This document shows, piece by piece, positions 1 through 8,244 of a stretch of 64,000 bases of DNA. The first letter of the stretch is position 1. Each line of letters starts with the position of its first letter. Source of the stretch: Clostridium sp. 1001271st1 H5. Lineage in GTDB: Bacteria > Bacillota > Clostridia > Lachnospirales > Lachnospiraceae. The notes under the pieces are model-generated. The model worked only from the letters and a program-made list of their open reading frames with translations. It had not been told where the DNA came from and did no database searches. The stretch lies in assembly GCF_005845215.1 (NCBI RefSeq), contig NZ_SPHO01000012.1:1-64000 (forward strand), in the 5' to 3' direction. The translations under genes were made by a program, and so were the position numbers.

Positions 1-152
1 CACGCCGCTGAAAAGCGGCGTTAGTTTAAGCTGGGGCGGATGGTTTGACGTTTACAAAAGGCCTCCTATGATTTTTTATTTTATCATAGAAGACCTTTGG
101 CTAATACCTATTTACAGAAAAATTTTCATACACTCGAAATTTAGGCGCTTAC
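1..152 (-). mobile_element. Ends of two further IS66-like elements, nested
   Basis: Two sequences here match the outer end of the IS66-family copy that closes at 786 (plus strand ...TTTGACGCTTAC). One ends at 55 (TTTGACGTTTAC) and one at 152 (TTAGGCGCTTAC). All three lie in the same orientation, with the transposase-upstream side to the right. The simplest reading is successive insertions: an element starting at 152 went into tnpB of the right-hand copy, and another starting at 55 went into that one and continues beyond the left edge. Positions 2-21 form a GC-rich hairpin (CGCCGCT/AGCGGCG). Target duplications cannot be checked because the other ends are outside the window. Confidence 0.4.
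58..101. terminator. Imperfect hairpin in the IS remnant
   Basis: An inverted repeat with arms around AAAGGCCTCCTATGA and TCATAGAAGACCTTT surrounds an AT-rich loop. It could act as a terminator that insulates the element from outside transcription. Only the fold is visible; activity is inferred. Confidence 0.35.
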
Positions 153-323
153 CTTCATACGGTCTGAACGCCTTCCATAGAACAGAAAAAGGGTTCCTTT
201 TTCAAATGGATTCAGGTTGTACTGTGAACCGATGACCTGAGCCAGTCCATCAATTCCTTTGCGCAGGTCAACAAAACCACATGCGAGTATCACGCGCCGG
301 ATTCCACCGGCGTCCTCAAGCAT
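141..323 (-). pseudogene. tnpB: IS66 TnpB, 3'-truncated
   Basis: The reading frame from ATG at 323 encodes the start of an IS66 Orf2/TnpB protein, with the family segments ILACGFVDLRKGIDGL and GTLFLFYGRRSDRMK. TnpB is normally about 115 residues; here homology stops near residue 57 and the frame closes three codons later, exactly where a second IS66-like terminal sequence begins (152). The start codon overlaps the end of tnpA, as is usual in these elements. The product would be non-functional. Confidence 0.7.
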
Positions 324-699
324 CGGACACCTCCTGCAGAAGTCTGGTAAGCAGCCTATCGGAAACTTCGTTAGACACTGCCACAGTTGCATGGGAAGTT
401 TTAATCACGACTGCGGGCTGGAAAGAAAAAGGAATTTCCGGATTCTGTTGCGGTATCATGGGGACTTCAGCAAAGATAACTGTTCCTTATCCCTGCATTG
501 CAGGAAGAGAAGTACTTCCATCACTCAGTTGGCTGTAGACTTCTTTACGGACTCTCCTGAGCCAGTAGTAATAAGTTTTTTCCAGAACCCCGTTTTCTGC
601 CAGCCACTGCCTGGCTGTCTGCCCATCGGGACGGCTTTGACACTGCTCGATAATCAGTTTACATTGATTGAGGCGAACCTTATGAGTACAAGTATCCAA
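316..699 (-). pseudogene. tnpA: IS66 TnpA with in-frame stop
   Basis: The frame encodes an IS66 Orf1/TnpA accessory protein. Residues 1-70 include the DNA-binding start (GQTARQWLAENGV, YYYWLRRVRKE). A TAA at 487-489 interrupts it, and the same frame then continues without a shift to TGA at 316-318 and includes the typical tail AVSNEVSDRLLTRLLQEV. A single nonsense change therefore split a protein of 127 codons. The start at 699 follows a well-placed GGAGGGTG. Confidence 0.7.
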
Positions 700-855
700 C
701 TTTACACCCTCCTTGAAAAAACTAGTAGTTTTTTCAAGTTTGCCACAGAATTTAAAAAATATCTAGGCGAGAGATTTGACGCTTACTTTTGAAGAACGGT
801 TATCTTTGATTATAAACTGTTCTGGATGGAGGCAGGGCCGTTTAAGTGGCGCTGC

Positions 856-883
856 TTGACATCCCCGGAATCAGCATTATAAT
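856..883 (+). promoter_or_regulatory. Consensus-like promoter with no downstream gene
   Basis: TTGACA at 856-861 and TATAAT at 878-883 are 16 bases apart, a near-perfect housekeeping promoter. It points right, into the 3' end of the minus-strand epimerase gene at 971, and no plus-strand gene follows. It could be a leftover from a gene lost by insertion, or drive an antisense transcript into the polysaccharide cluster. The remainder of 787-970 shows nothing else. Confidence 0.45.
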
Positions 884-970
884 ACAAGCAAAGGGCAAGG
901 CCTGGAACACAAAAAAATATAGCTTTCTGTTCTGTGCTACAGGATTTTAATCTATCATTTAAAAACTGCA

Positions 971-1888
971 CTATCTCATCTTATACTTTTTTATGTAATT
1001 TATTAAATCTTTTAACACATACTCTTTTTTGTATATATACCCATTATGTCCGCCTAAAGCTTCTGCAAATGCGGTTTTTAAATTATAATTAACTAAAGGT
1101 GCAGAACTTTCATACCAATACTCACAGTGATATACTAGTTCAAATAATTCATTTGAAAATATTGGCTCAGTAACTAAATTTATTTTTTTTATTTTTTGCT
1201 CCATAATCCTATTTATATCATTCCATAACCATGCTAAATTATAATACTGGAAGCTGCTACGAGGATTAGTAAAAGAAATTGCATTAAATGGATTTTTAAT
1301 AAATTTTTCTTCTAAACTTTTCTTACCGCTATAACTTTCATTATAATGATACAATCCATCAGCGTGTAAACTATATGCATCAGTAATTTCCGAAATCACT
1401 TTAAGTATGTCGTTATACTTGTCTAAAGTTAGAATTGGTGGAATAGGTGATATCAAATCATGTATATAATTCTTTTTAATATTTTTGCCATAAATGGCTG
1501 GAAGCCTAATAATATGATAGTCTTCATAATTGCTGCTTATCCATTTTTCAAGTTCCAATCTGTTATTTCCATATGAACAAAAAAAACTTTTGTCGGATTC
1601 TTTTTGTTCATCAGAGTCCAAAGACGAATTTACATCTATACTTGAAATAAGTATAATTTTTTTTGGACAAATTTTTTCAATATTAGTCTTTGCCTGACAT
1701 ATTATGTCAGCATCTTTTTCGGGAAACATATTAGCCCAAAACTTAGTTCCTGTTACTCCGGCGTACACTAAAACATCCGGTTTACTACCGTATGCTTCAT
1801 TTACATCTGTGCTATGATATTTTTTATCGAAAGCACCATATTCTATTAGATTACTTCCCACAAAGCCAGTAGAGCCTACTAAAATCAT
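971..1888 (-). CDS. NAD-dependent epimerase/dehydratase family protein
   Basis: A 305-residue extended short-chain dehydrogenase (SDR) protein, last gene of the minus-strand glycan cluster. The N-terminus carries a Rossmann motif, GSTGFVGSN at residues 5-13, and a serine-rich ISS at about 81-83. The catalytic-tyrosine motif reads YGNNR (106-110), so the usual YxxxK lysine is arginine; activity may be altered or the protein may be a divergent family member. The sugar-nucleotide substrate cannot be told. It overlaps the upstream glycosyltransferase by the ATGA of 1885-1888, which indicates translational coupling. AT-rich codon use matches the rest of the cluster. Confidence 0.75.
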   Translation of the reverse strand: MILVGSTGFVGSNLIEYGAFDKKYHSTDVNEAYGSKPDVLVYAGVTGTKFWANMFPEKDADIICQAKTNIEKICPKKIILISSIDVNSSLDSDEQKESDKSFFCSYGNNRLELEKWISSNYEDYHIIRLPAIYGKNIKKNYIHDLISPIPPILTLDKYNDILKVISEITDAYSLHADGLYHYNESYSGKKSLEEKFIKNPFNAISFTNPRSSFQYYNLAWLWNDINRIMEQKIKKINLVTEPIFSNELFELVYHCEYWYESSAPLVNYNLKTAFAEALGGHNGYIYKKEYVLKDLINYIKKYKMR

Positions 1889-2865
1889 CTCTTATCCTCA
1901 TTATAGTATTTTACGTATATTTTTCTTAAAATATGGTTTTTAAGTATTAGATACTTAATAAGTTCTTTAGTTCGTACTCCTCTATCTTTCTTTAGATGTT
2001 CCCAAGCATCTATCCCTATTTGGGTTTTATCATGCTTTATTGCATAACTTAAATGCAGTCTACTTGTCACATTTCGAGCCATCGTCATAATACGTTTAGC
2101 TTCTTTGCTTTCAATATTTAATTGTTTTACAACATTTTCATATACTACCTGTATACTACTAAAATCTCTATGTTCATTAATTAAATGTTGATTAGAACCA
2201 TGTATGTAATAAGCAAAAGTACACTCTTCTATATATCCTGTTTTTCCAAGATAAATTTCTGGAAAAACCAGCTGAATAGTCGGACCAACATGAATATCGG
2301 AATAAATATTTCTATCCGTATAGATTGTCCAAAGAAAATCAGTTTTAATTATAAAATTTCCGGACATAAAACCAATATTTTTATTTTCAGAGAGGATAAA
2401 TTTATTTATTAATTTTTTTTTTGTTTTCGGAAATTTTTTCCAAGCATAATATAAAGGTTTACTTAAGTCATTAACATTATATACTGCTGTTTTTCCAATA
2501 GCCAAATCAATATCTGTATGCCTATCCATGAATTCGACATGTTTTTCTAAATGATTAATATGCATATAGTCATCAATATCTGGCCACATCAAATATTGCC
2601 CATCTACCATTTTTAGACCATCATTTATAGCCCTAGCATGTCCTTCATTTTGGAGCTTAGATAAATATTTAAATGTAATTTTTTTTTCTTCAAAAATTTT
2701 TTTGTACTTTTTTATAATTTCATCACTTTTATCTGTTGACCCGTCATTGACGATTATCAATTCATAATTTTGAAATGATTGTTCTAATATATTTTCTAAG
2801 TATCTTCCAATAAATTTTTCTCCATTATAGCATGGCGATAAAATTGATAGTTTTACACGACCCAC
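1885..2865 (-). CDS. Glycosyltransferase family 2
   Basis: A 326-residue GT-A fold glycosyltransferase. The N-terminus reads LSILSPCYNGEKFIGRYL, followed by LIIVNDGSTDKSDEI (nucleotide-sugar binding) and the metal-binding region WPDIDDYM near residue 97, all standard for GT2. There are no membrane spans, so it acts on the cytoplasmic face, adding a sugar to the lipid-linked repeat unit. The donor and acceptor are not identifiable. The start is GTG at 2865, with GGAG about 11 bases upstream; the preceding gene ends 2 bases before. Confidence 0.85.
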   Translation of the reverse strand: MGRVKLSILSPCYNGEKFIGRYLENILEQSFQNYELIIVNDGSTDKSDEIIKKYKKIFEEKKITFKYLSKLQNEGHARAINDGLKMVDGQYLMWPDIDDYMHINHLEKHVEFMDRHTDIDLAIGKTAVYNVNDLSKPLYYAWKKFPKTKKKLINKFILSENKNIGFMSGNFIIKTDFLWTIYTDRNIYSDIHVGPTIQLVFPEIYLGKTGYIEECTFAYYIHGSNQHLINEHRDFSSIQVVYENVVKQLNIESKEAKRIMTMARNVTSRLHLSYAIKHDKTQIGIDAWEHLKKDRGVRTKELIKYLILKNHILRKIYVKYYNEDKR

Positions 2866-2867
2866 TT

Positions 2868-3809
2868 TTATTTATTCTCCTTACTATTGACTAGCTTCTC
2901 AACAGAACTAAACAAATACTTTTCTTTCTTCAGTACTAACTCTAAAAGGAGCTCACAATATTTTACTATAATTAAACCAATTGCGCCTAACAGCGCCGCA
3001 GCTAAAGATATTACAAATAAATGTAACTTGTTTGTCATAGGCTGTTGGCTGAAGCCCAAATAGAAGAATGAGCAGCAAAATAATACAAGTAATACACATT
3101 CTATTACAAAAGCAATTTTAGGAATCAGACCCGTATAAGCTAGTAAAACATTAACTCCCATCTTGCTCTTATTCCTTATAACATTCTTGTTTTTAAATGA
3201 TTTTTCAGGTTTCTTATCACCTATATCTTTTACCTTTAAACCAGAATTCGCATATAAAGCCTTTCTATATACGATAGCTTTATTCATACGTGAAACACGA
3301 TTAATTGCTCGTCTTGTAACGATTCTAAACCGTTCTGGTGTAAGTTCCATATAGCTCCTATTAGAGCGATTATATAATTTATAAAACAAAACACTTCCCA
3401 ATCCTTTATATCTGCTTGAAGAATAGGTTACAATATCATATCCAGATATCGCTTCTTCATAAGCCCTCCATAGCTTATCAGCATATGTTTCCGGGTCAAA
3501 CATATCAATCCATTCAAATTCATACACATAATCCCCTATACTTAAATCTACCCCGGACTCCATTCCAAGTTCTCTACCATGAAAAACACTCATTGAAATT
3601 AAAGAAACATTATCTAGCTTTTCCTTTTCTACAAGCTCGTGTATTCTCTTTACACTTTCATCTGATGATGCATCATCTACGCAAATCACCTCATATTTTA
3701 TAAAATGTTCTCGTAAGAAACTATGTACGAGTCCAAGATATGTCTGTATATTTTTCTGCTGATTATGTATATAGATAACTGCAGAAACAAACTTATATTC
3801 TTTTACCAT
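2868..3809 (-). CDS. Membrane-anchored glycosyltransferase family 2
   Basis: A 313-residue GT2 protein of the DPM1/GtrB-like group. Residues about 8-100 hold the GT-A core, with EVICVDDASSDESV as the DxD-proximal segment. Two hydrophobic segments at about 228-285 (IAFVIECVLLVLFCCSFFYL and a following span) anchor the C-terminus in the membrane. Family members transfer sugars or phosphosugars to polyprenyl phosphate; the core here is short and lacks a clear second acidic motif, so the reaction is uncertain. It sits in the same minus-strand operon, 13 bases after the flavoprotein gene. Confidence 0.75.
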   Translation of the reverse strand: MVKEYKFVSAVIYIHNQQKNIQTYLGLVHSFLREHFIKYEVICVDDASSDESVKRIHELVEKEKLDNVSLISMSVFHGRELGMESGVDLSIGDYVYEFEWIDMFDPETYADKLWRAYEEAISGYDIVTYSSSRYKGLGSVLFYKLYNRSNRSYMELTPERFRIVTRRAINRVSRMNKAIVYRKALYANSGLKVKDIGDKKPEKSFKNKNVIRNKSKMGVNVLLAYTGLIPKIAFVIECVLLVLFCCSFFYLGFSQQPMTNKLHLFVISLAAALLGAIGLIIVKYCELLLELVLKKEKYLFSSVEKLVNSKENK

Positions 3810-3822
3810 CTTTGTTCCTTCC

Positions 3823-4944
3823 TTACAGTAAAATTTGATCTAAATCATATACTGTATTTACTTTTCCCGATAAAACACTTACAAATTTAGGAGATTCATT
3901 TGATACTTTAATCACGGTTGGTCTAGAATCATCTACTTCTGATGACTTCAATACTGGTTTCATAGAAAACAATGATTTGTTATATTGAAATTTATAATCA
4001 TCTTTTATGTATTTGTTAGCTAGCTTTGACATGTAAGCCCAAGCTGATACCGGTTTATTACCACATTCATTGCAGTTTCCAAGAACGCCTAAATTGCAAT
4101 AGCTGATGTTGCTCTCCAGTTGACAATCAAATATAGGAACAGCTGAATAACTAGTAACATGAGGTGTAAACGAAACAGACGTAAGAGAGTGCAAACCTGT
4201 TTTTCCAAAAGGCATAATAGAAAAAAAGGGGCCATCCATAACTGTTAATCCAATATTCTTTAATTTTTCATTTACACTACACAAAATAATCTCACATAAT
4301 TCGTACTTAATTCCAAAGTTTTCATAACTAAGCATTGATAATATTTGATTAACTGATGCATATGTAACATTCAAAATAAAATCTGATTCAATCTGCTTCT
4401 CACCATTAAGTTCAATTTGATAATAATCTCTTTGTTGTTTTATATCAGTTATTATCGATTCATACGTAATCTCAACTGTTGTAAGTTTCTTAATCTCTTC
4501 AATAAAAAAATCACGCAAAAGCATTGCATCATAAGTATATTCTTCCGTAAGAAAAGCTCCATCACATACTCCATCTTTAAAAAAAGTTGATGTACTTTGT
4601 TTTTCACAGAATATATTAGCATCACTACAGAACTTTTCAAATTGATTGGCAGATGTCCAAGAAAAATTTGTTGAAGTCGCATATATTTGGTCGAATTTTC
4701 TCAAAATACAAAAGTTAAAATCATCGCAAAATCTATGAAAATAATCTGCAGATTTTTTTGCCGTTGTTAAAGACCTTGGGTAATGATATCCCATATGAAC
4801 TCTTGCTTGATTAATATACGTAGCTCGCTTAAAGGGAGCATTTTCTTTTTCTATAACTAAAGTTTTTAATCCTTTTCTTCCGCAAATCCACGCTGAATAT
4901 AATCCATATAATCCCGCACCAATTATTACTCGCTCATATACCAT
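3823..4944 (-). CDS. FAD-dependent oxidoreductase (DAO-like)
   Basis: A 373-residue flavoprotein. It opens with the dinucleotide-binding motif VIIGAGLYGLYSAW (residues 6-19), followed by an acidic strand end, TLVIEKE, as in the D-amino-acid oxidase superfamily. The region around residue 190 (DFILNVTYAS) resembles the second FAD-contact segment. Such enzymes occur in glycan clusters and may oxidise an amine or hydroxyl on a sugar or side group; the substrate is unknown. It lies between the acyltransferase and glycosyltransferase genes on the same strand and has cluster-typical AT-rich codons. Confidence 0.75.
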   Translation of the reverse strand: MVYERVIIGAGLYGLYSAWICGRKGLKTLVIEKENAPFKRATYINQARVHMGYHYPRSLTTAKKSADYFHRFCDDFNFCILRKFDQIYATSTNFSWTSANQFEKFCSDANIFCEKQSTSTFFKDGVCDGAFLTEEYTYDAMLLRDFFIEEIKKLTTVEITYESIITDIKQQRDYYQIELNGEKQIESDFILNVTYASVNQILSMLSYENFGIKYELCEIILCSVNEKLKNIGLTVMDGPFFSIMPFGKTGLHSLTSVSFTPHVTSYSAVPIFDCQLESNISYCNLGVLGNCNECGNKPVSAWAYMSKLANKYIKDDYKFQYNKSLFSMKPVLKSSEVDDSRPTVIKVSNESPKFVSVLSGKVNTVYDLDQILL

Positions 4945-4971
4945 ATCTTATCCTCTTTTATAATTTATAAC

Positions 4972-5694
4972 TTACATAAAGTGCCATGACACTTTACCAG
5001 TTAGTTCGTATTGTAAATCTGTATTTCTTTCACTGATAAATTTTGCTGGTACACCACCATAAATTTTGAAAGCATCACAATCTCTCACAGCACACCCTCT
5101 AGAAGCAAGCACAGCTCCTTCATTTACTATTACGCCTGGTAGAATTGTTGCATCTGAGCAAATCCAAGCATGTCTTTTAATCAAAACCGCCTGTAGGTTT
5201 TCTTTTAAAACCCTAAAATATGAATCATTAACATTATGCTCTTCTGTCCATATATGTACTCCGGATCCAAGAACAACATCATTCTCAATTATTATCCTTC
5301 CTCTTCCATCCAAAATACAATTTGCGGATACCGTACTGTTCCCTATAGTGATATTCCAAGGTGATCTAAATTCACAACCTCCAAAAATCACTGTTTTCTT
5401 ACTAATTCTCATTGCAAAAATATACTTATAAAATAATTTTCGGATTCTATAGCTTGGGATATATCCAGTTAATAAGGTATTATATCTAACCCAGCCATAA
5501 ATATAGGCATTTATCCAATTATAAATAGATTTAAAAAATATTTTATTTTGTATCTTGGAATTGTCTGTTTTTAATTTATTTGTTTCATCCCGTACAAACT
5601 TCTTATTGTCAATTTTTCTTTCTATTCGGCAATATATCGCCATCAATAACCAATTAATAGCTATAGAACACAATATCATTAAACGCTTGTGCAT
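4972..5694 (-). CDS. Hexapeptide-repeat acyltransferase
   Basis: A 240-residue protein whose second half is a left-handed beta-helix acyltransferase of the maltose O-acetyltransferase/NodL type. Hexapeptide turns run from about residue 110 to 215 and include ITIGNSTVSANCILDGRG, VVLGSGVHIWTEEHN (probable catalytic His) and the closing YGGVPAKFI. It probably O-acetylates a sugar of the repeat unit with acetyl-CoA. The first 90 residues contain one hydrophobic segment and are not conserved in the family. I place the start at ATG 5694 because AAAGGGG lies 8 bases upstream; the GTG at 5703 overlaps that site. Confidence 0.8.
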   Translation of the reverse strand: MHKRLMILCSIAINWLLMAIYCRIERKIDNKKFVRDETNKLKTDNSKIQNKIFFKSIYNWINAYIYGWVRYNTLLTGYIPSYRIRKLFYKYIFAMRISKKTVIFGGCEFRSPWNITIGNSTVSANCILDGRGRIIIENDVVLGSGVHIWTEEHNVNDSYFRVLKENLQAVLIKRHAWICSDATILPGVIVNEGAVLASRGCAVRDCDAFKIYGGVPAKFISERNTDLQYELTGKVSWHFM

Positions 5695-5699
5695 TTCTA

Positions 5700-7133
5700 T
5701 CACCCCTTTACAAACTTAATAATTTCTTTCACAGTAATCTTTTTAAAACCTACAATATATATTAGAATTAAACATATATAAACAAGTCCGCCACAAACCA
5801 TCTGCAATATAAGCATTGGTAAACTTGCCAGATTAAAAAGTGATACGCATGTTATTGTTATGTACATCACTATTCCAGCAGAAATATATGGAATACACTG
5901 AATAAAATAGTTCCAAACTGGTAAATCTTTTCTACACTTTATAGTTTGATAAAATGCCACCACAAATTCTGCAACTACTGTTCCAATCACAGTTCCCATA
6001 GCACCATACTTTTTTATTAGCAAAATATTAATTATAATATTTATTGTTGCACCATATATTGTAGCTTTTACAAAAATTGAATTTTTGCCATATGGAATTA
6101 AGTATTGCGTTCTAATTACATTTGCCCATGAAAGAAAAATCACTGTAATAGAGATAGCCTTTATTAGATTACCACAGCTTGCAAATTCTTCACCCCAAAA
6201 CCAAATCGAAAAATTATCTGCTATAGCTGCCATTCCAAAAGACAGAGCACTTGCAACCATAAGCGAACCTGACATTGATAATTTTATATATTTCATGATT
6301 TTGCTTTCAGAATCTGTCTTATCAAGTAAATAAGAAATTCTTGGAAGCATTACTGTACCAACAGCTGTGATTACACTAGTAGGTATGGACATTATTTTTT
6401 CGGTATTATCATAAAGTCCAAGTTCACTTTTACTGTACATTGCACCTAACATTATTTTATCCATATACTTGAAAAGGCTAACTGCAATTACTGGGACAAA
6501 TAGAACTAGTAAGGGCTTAATATTTGCCACAATAGTAGCTCGTTCAATCTTTTTAAAAACTATCACACTTTTTGCAAAAGGCCAAAGTACTAGTTGACTA
6601 AGCAGAAATCCCAGAGCCATAATAACTGCGTATGCCGTTGTGTCACCATTATCATGGACGAATATAAAGATTGATAATACTGTAATGATTTTGACAATAC
6701 AATTTCTGGTAACTGTTACTTTAAATCTTTCAAGTCCAAAAAACAGCCAATTAATATCTAGAACTGCAGACAAAACATATAGCAACTGTATGGAAGCTAA
6801 TGCACTATCTTGTCTAAAAATCATCTGAGTTAAAATATATAGAGTAACTATAATAATTCCAGCAATAAATTGCACATAGTAAATTGACCAAAAAACTACT
6901 GTTCTTTCACTCTTATTATCTTTGACTTTAGCGATTTCTCGTGTTCCATAATTATTTACTCCTAAAAGAATAAATAGCGAAAAATAATAGGCAATTGAAT
7001 ATGTATAAGAGTATTCCCCCAACCCTTCAGGGCCAAGAACTCTGGATAAATATGGAGATGTTATTAAGGGAAAAATAATTGTCAAAATTTGATACGCAAT
7101 TTGATATGCAAAATTTTTTTTTAGGTTCACCAT
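5700..7133 (-). CDS. wzx: Polysaccharide flippase (Wzx/MATE-MOP family)
   Basis: A 477-residue polytopic membrane protein with about 14 hydrophobic segments from residue 12 to the C-terminus. It opens with the typical flippase N-terminus, IAYQILTIIFPLITSPYLSR, and contains GLGEYSYTYSIAYYF. Wzx proteins move undecaprenyl-pyrophosphate-linked repeat units from the inner to the outer face of the membrane. Finding it with a polymerase, chain-length proteins and a priming transferase supports a Wzx/Wzy-dependent pathway. It is adjacent to the acyltransferase, whose ribosome site lies within the end of this gene. Confidence 0.9.
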   Translation of the reverse strand: MVNLKKNFAYQIAYQILTIIFPLITSPYLSRVLGPEGLGEYSYTYSIAYYFSLFILLGVNNYGTREIAKVKDNKSERTVVFWSIYYVQFIAGIIIVTLYILTQMIFRQDSALASIQLLYVLSAVLDINWLFFGLERFKVTVTRNCIVKIITVLSIFIFVHDNGDTTAYAVIMALGFLLSQLVLWPFAKSVIVFKKIERATIVANIKPLLVLFVPVIAVSLFKYMDKIMLGAMYSKSELGLYDNTEKIMSIPTSVITAVGTVMLPRISYLLDKTDSESKIMKYIKLSMSGSLMVASALSFGMAAIADNFSIWFWGEEFASCGNLIKAISITVIFLSWANVIRTQYLIPYGKNSIFVKATIYGATINIIINILLIKKYGAMGTVIGTVVAEFVVAFYQTIKCRKDLPVWNYFIQCIPYISAGIVMYITITCVSLFNLASLPMLILQMVCGGLVYICLILIYIVGFKKITVKEIIKFVKG

Positions 7134-7137
7134 TATT

Positions 7138-8244
7138 TTACCTTCTTAATTTCTGCCTAATTCTTTTGATAGTCATGTACAGCCAACATAATAGTGCCGA
7201 ATATCCTATTTTATATTTTAATTTATCCTTAGTATTCTCAAATTTGTAATTGCCATCACAATTAACTCCATATTGATATAATATTCGATCTAGACATCCC
7301 GCCCACAGATAATTAATGCGATGGTTAGTTGATTTAAAATAATCATAAATTTCCCCTATTGAATCATCAATTGACAATTCAGCATTATATCCAGTAACTG
7401 CCCTTTTAATCTTTGAATTGTCAAATTTCATATTCCGGGATTTATCCAGAATAATCTCGGGTATATCTATAACTGTGTTTGTCATCTTTTCTATGGAGTC
7501 ACGAGAGACTTCAACAAAATGACATTTTACTCCACTTTTATTAGCTAAAAGTTCTGCAATATGTTTCCAAGTTGTTGTTTTATCCGAAGTAATATGAAAA
7601 TCTTCATTGAATGCATCTTTATTACCAAATAATCCTACAATACCTTTTGCCAAATCTCTTGAGTCAGTAACCGTCGTATACTCATTAGGACAAATCGCTA
7701 TAGGTTTCTCTCTAAATATTCTATCAACAATTGTATAGTATTCGACTGGTGCTATTTGATACGGAAACCTGGTCATATTAAAAGTAACATAAGGTCTGAT
7801 GATTGTATAATTAATACACTTTTCTGCCGCAATCTTTTTTAGTAGAAGCTCACACTCATACTTATCTGCGCAATATTTCCAACCTTTATTCCCTTTAGAG
7901 TCAATTTCGGTATAAGGCTTTCCATTATTATGATTATCATATATCGTTGCCGTTGATATAAAAATATACTGATTACACTTTACACAATTCAGCATTTTAC
8001 TCAATTGATTAGTATTGTAAGAAAGGAAATCAACCACAACATCATATTTAGTATTTCCAACCTTCTCTTTAATATACCTTTCTGATTCGTTCTTAACATC
8101 TGCTACAATAAGTGTTGCCTTCTCATTTATACTATTTTTCCTATTGCCTCTATTAACAATATAAGTATCATATTCTTTTTCTATTGCCGCCTTACAGACG
8201 TCGGTGCTAATGACACCTGTTCCACCAATCAACAATACTTTCAT
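7138..8244 (-). CDS. NAD-dependent epimerase/dehydratase-type protein
   Basis: A 368-residue extended-SDR protein. The cofactor loop is GGTGVIS (residues 8-14), so the third glycine of GxxGxxG is serine. STATIYD and YCADK (a YxxxK motif near residue 130) supply catalytic serine, tyrosine and lysine. The last 80 residues extend past the usual fold (YLWAGCLDRILYQYGV; basic tail). The family converts nucleotide sugars, and some members act as reductases; the substrate is unknown. It overlaps the next upstream gene by ATGA at 8241-8244. Confidence 0.75.
   Translation of the reverse strand: MKVLLIGGTGVISTDVCKAAIEKEYDTYIVNRGNRKNSINEKATLIVADVKNESERYIKEKVGNTKYDVVVDFLSYNTNQLSKMLNCVKCNQYIFISTATIYDNHNNGKPYTEIDSKGNKGWKYCADKYECELLLKKIAAEKCINYTIIRPYVTFNMTRFPYQIAPVEYYTIVDRIFREKPIAICPNEYTTVTDSRDLAKGIVGLFGNKDAFNEDFHITSDKTTTWKHIAELLANKSGVKCHFVEVSRDSIEKMTNTVIDIPEIILDKSRNMKFDNSKIKRAVTGYNAELSIDDSIGEIYDYFKSTNHRINYLWAGCLDRILYQYGVNCDGNYKFENTKDKLKYKIGYSALLCWLYMTIKRIRQKLRR

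Larger units (their letters stand above)
141..786 (-). mobile_element. IS66-family insertion sequence remnant
   Basis: This remnant carries the first two genes of an IS66-type element in the usual order, tnpA then tnpB, read on the minus strand. Its upstream terminal end reads GTAAGCGTC inward from 786. tnpA has an in-frame stop and tnpB breaks off at about 153, where another IS66-like end begins. The large tnpC transposase gene is absent from the window. The copy is therefore non-autonomous and decayed. It marks the left border of the AT-rich polysaccharide cluster. Confidence 0.7.

Noticed and set aside
259..792. Plus-strand open frame of 177 codons
   Set aside because: It is the reverse shadow of the IS66 tnpA/tnpB genes and encodes nothing recognisable.
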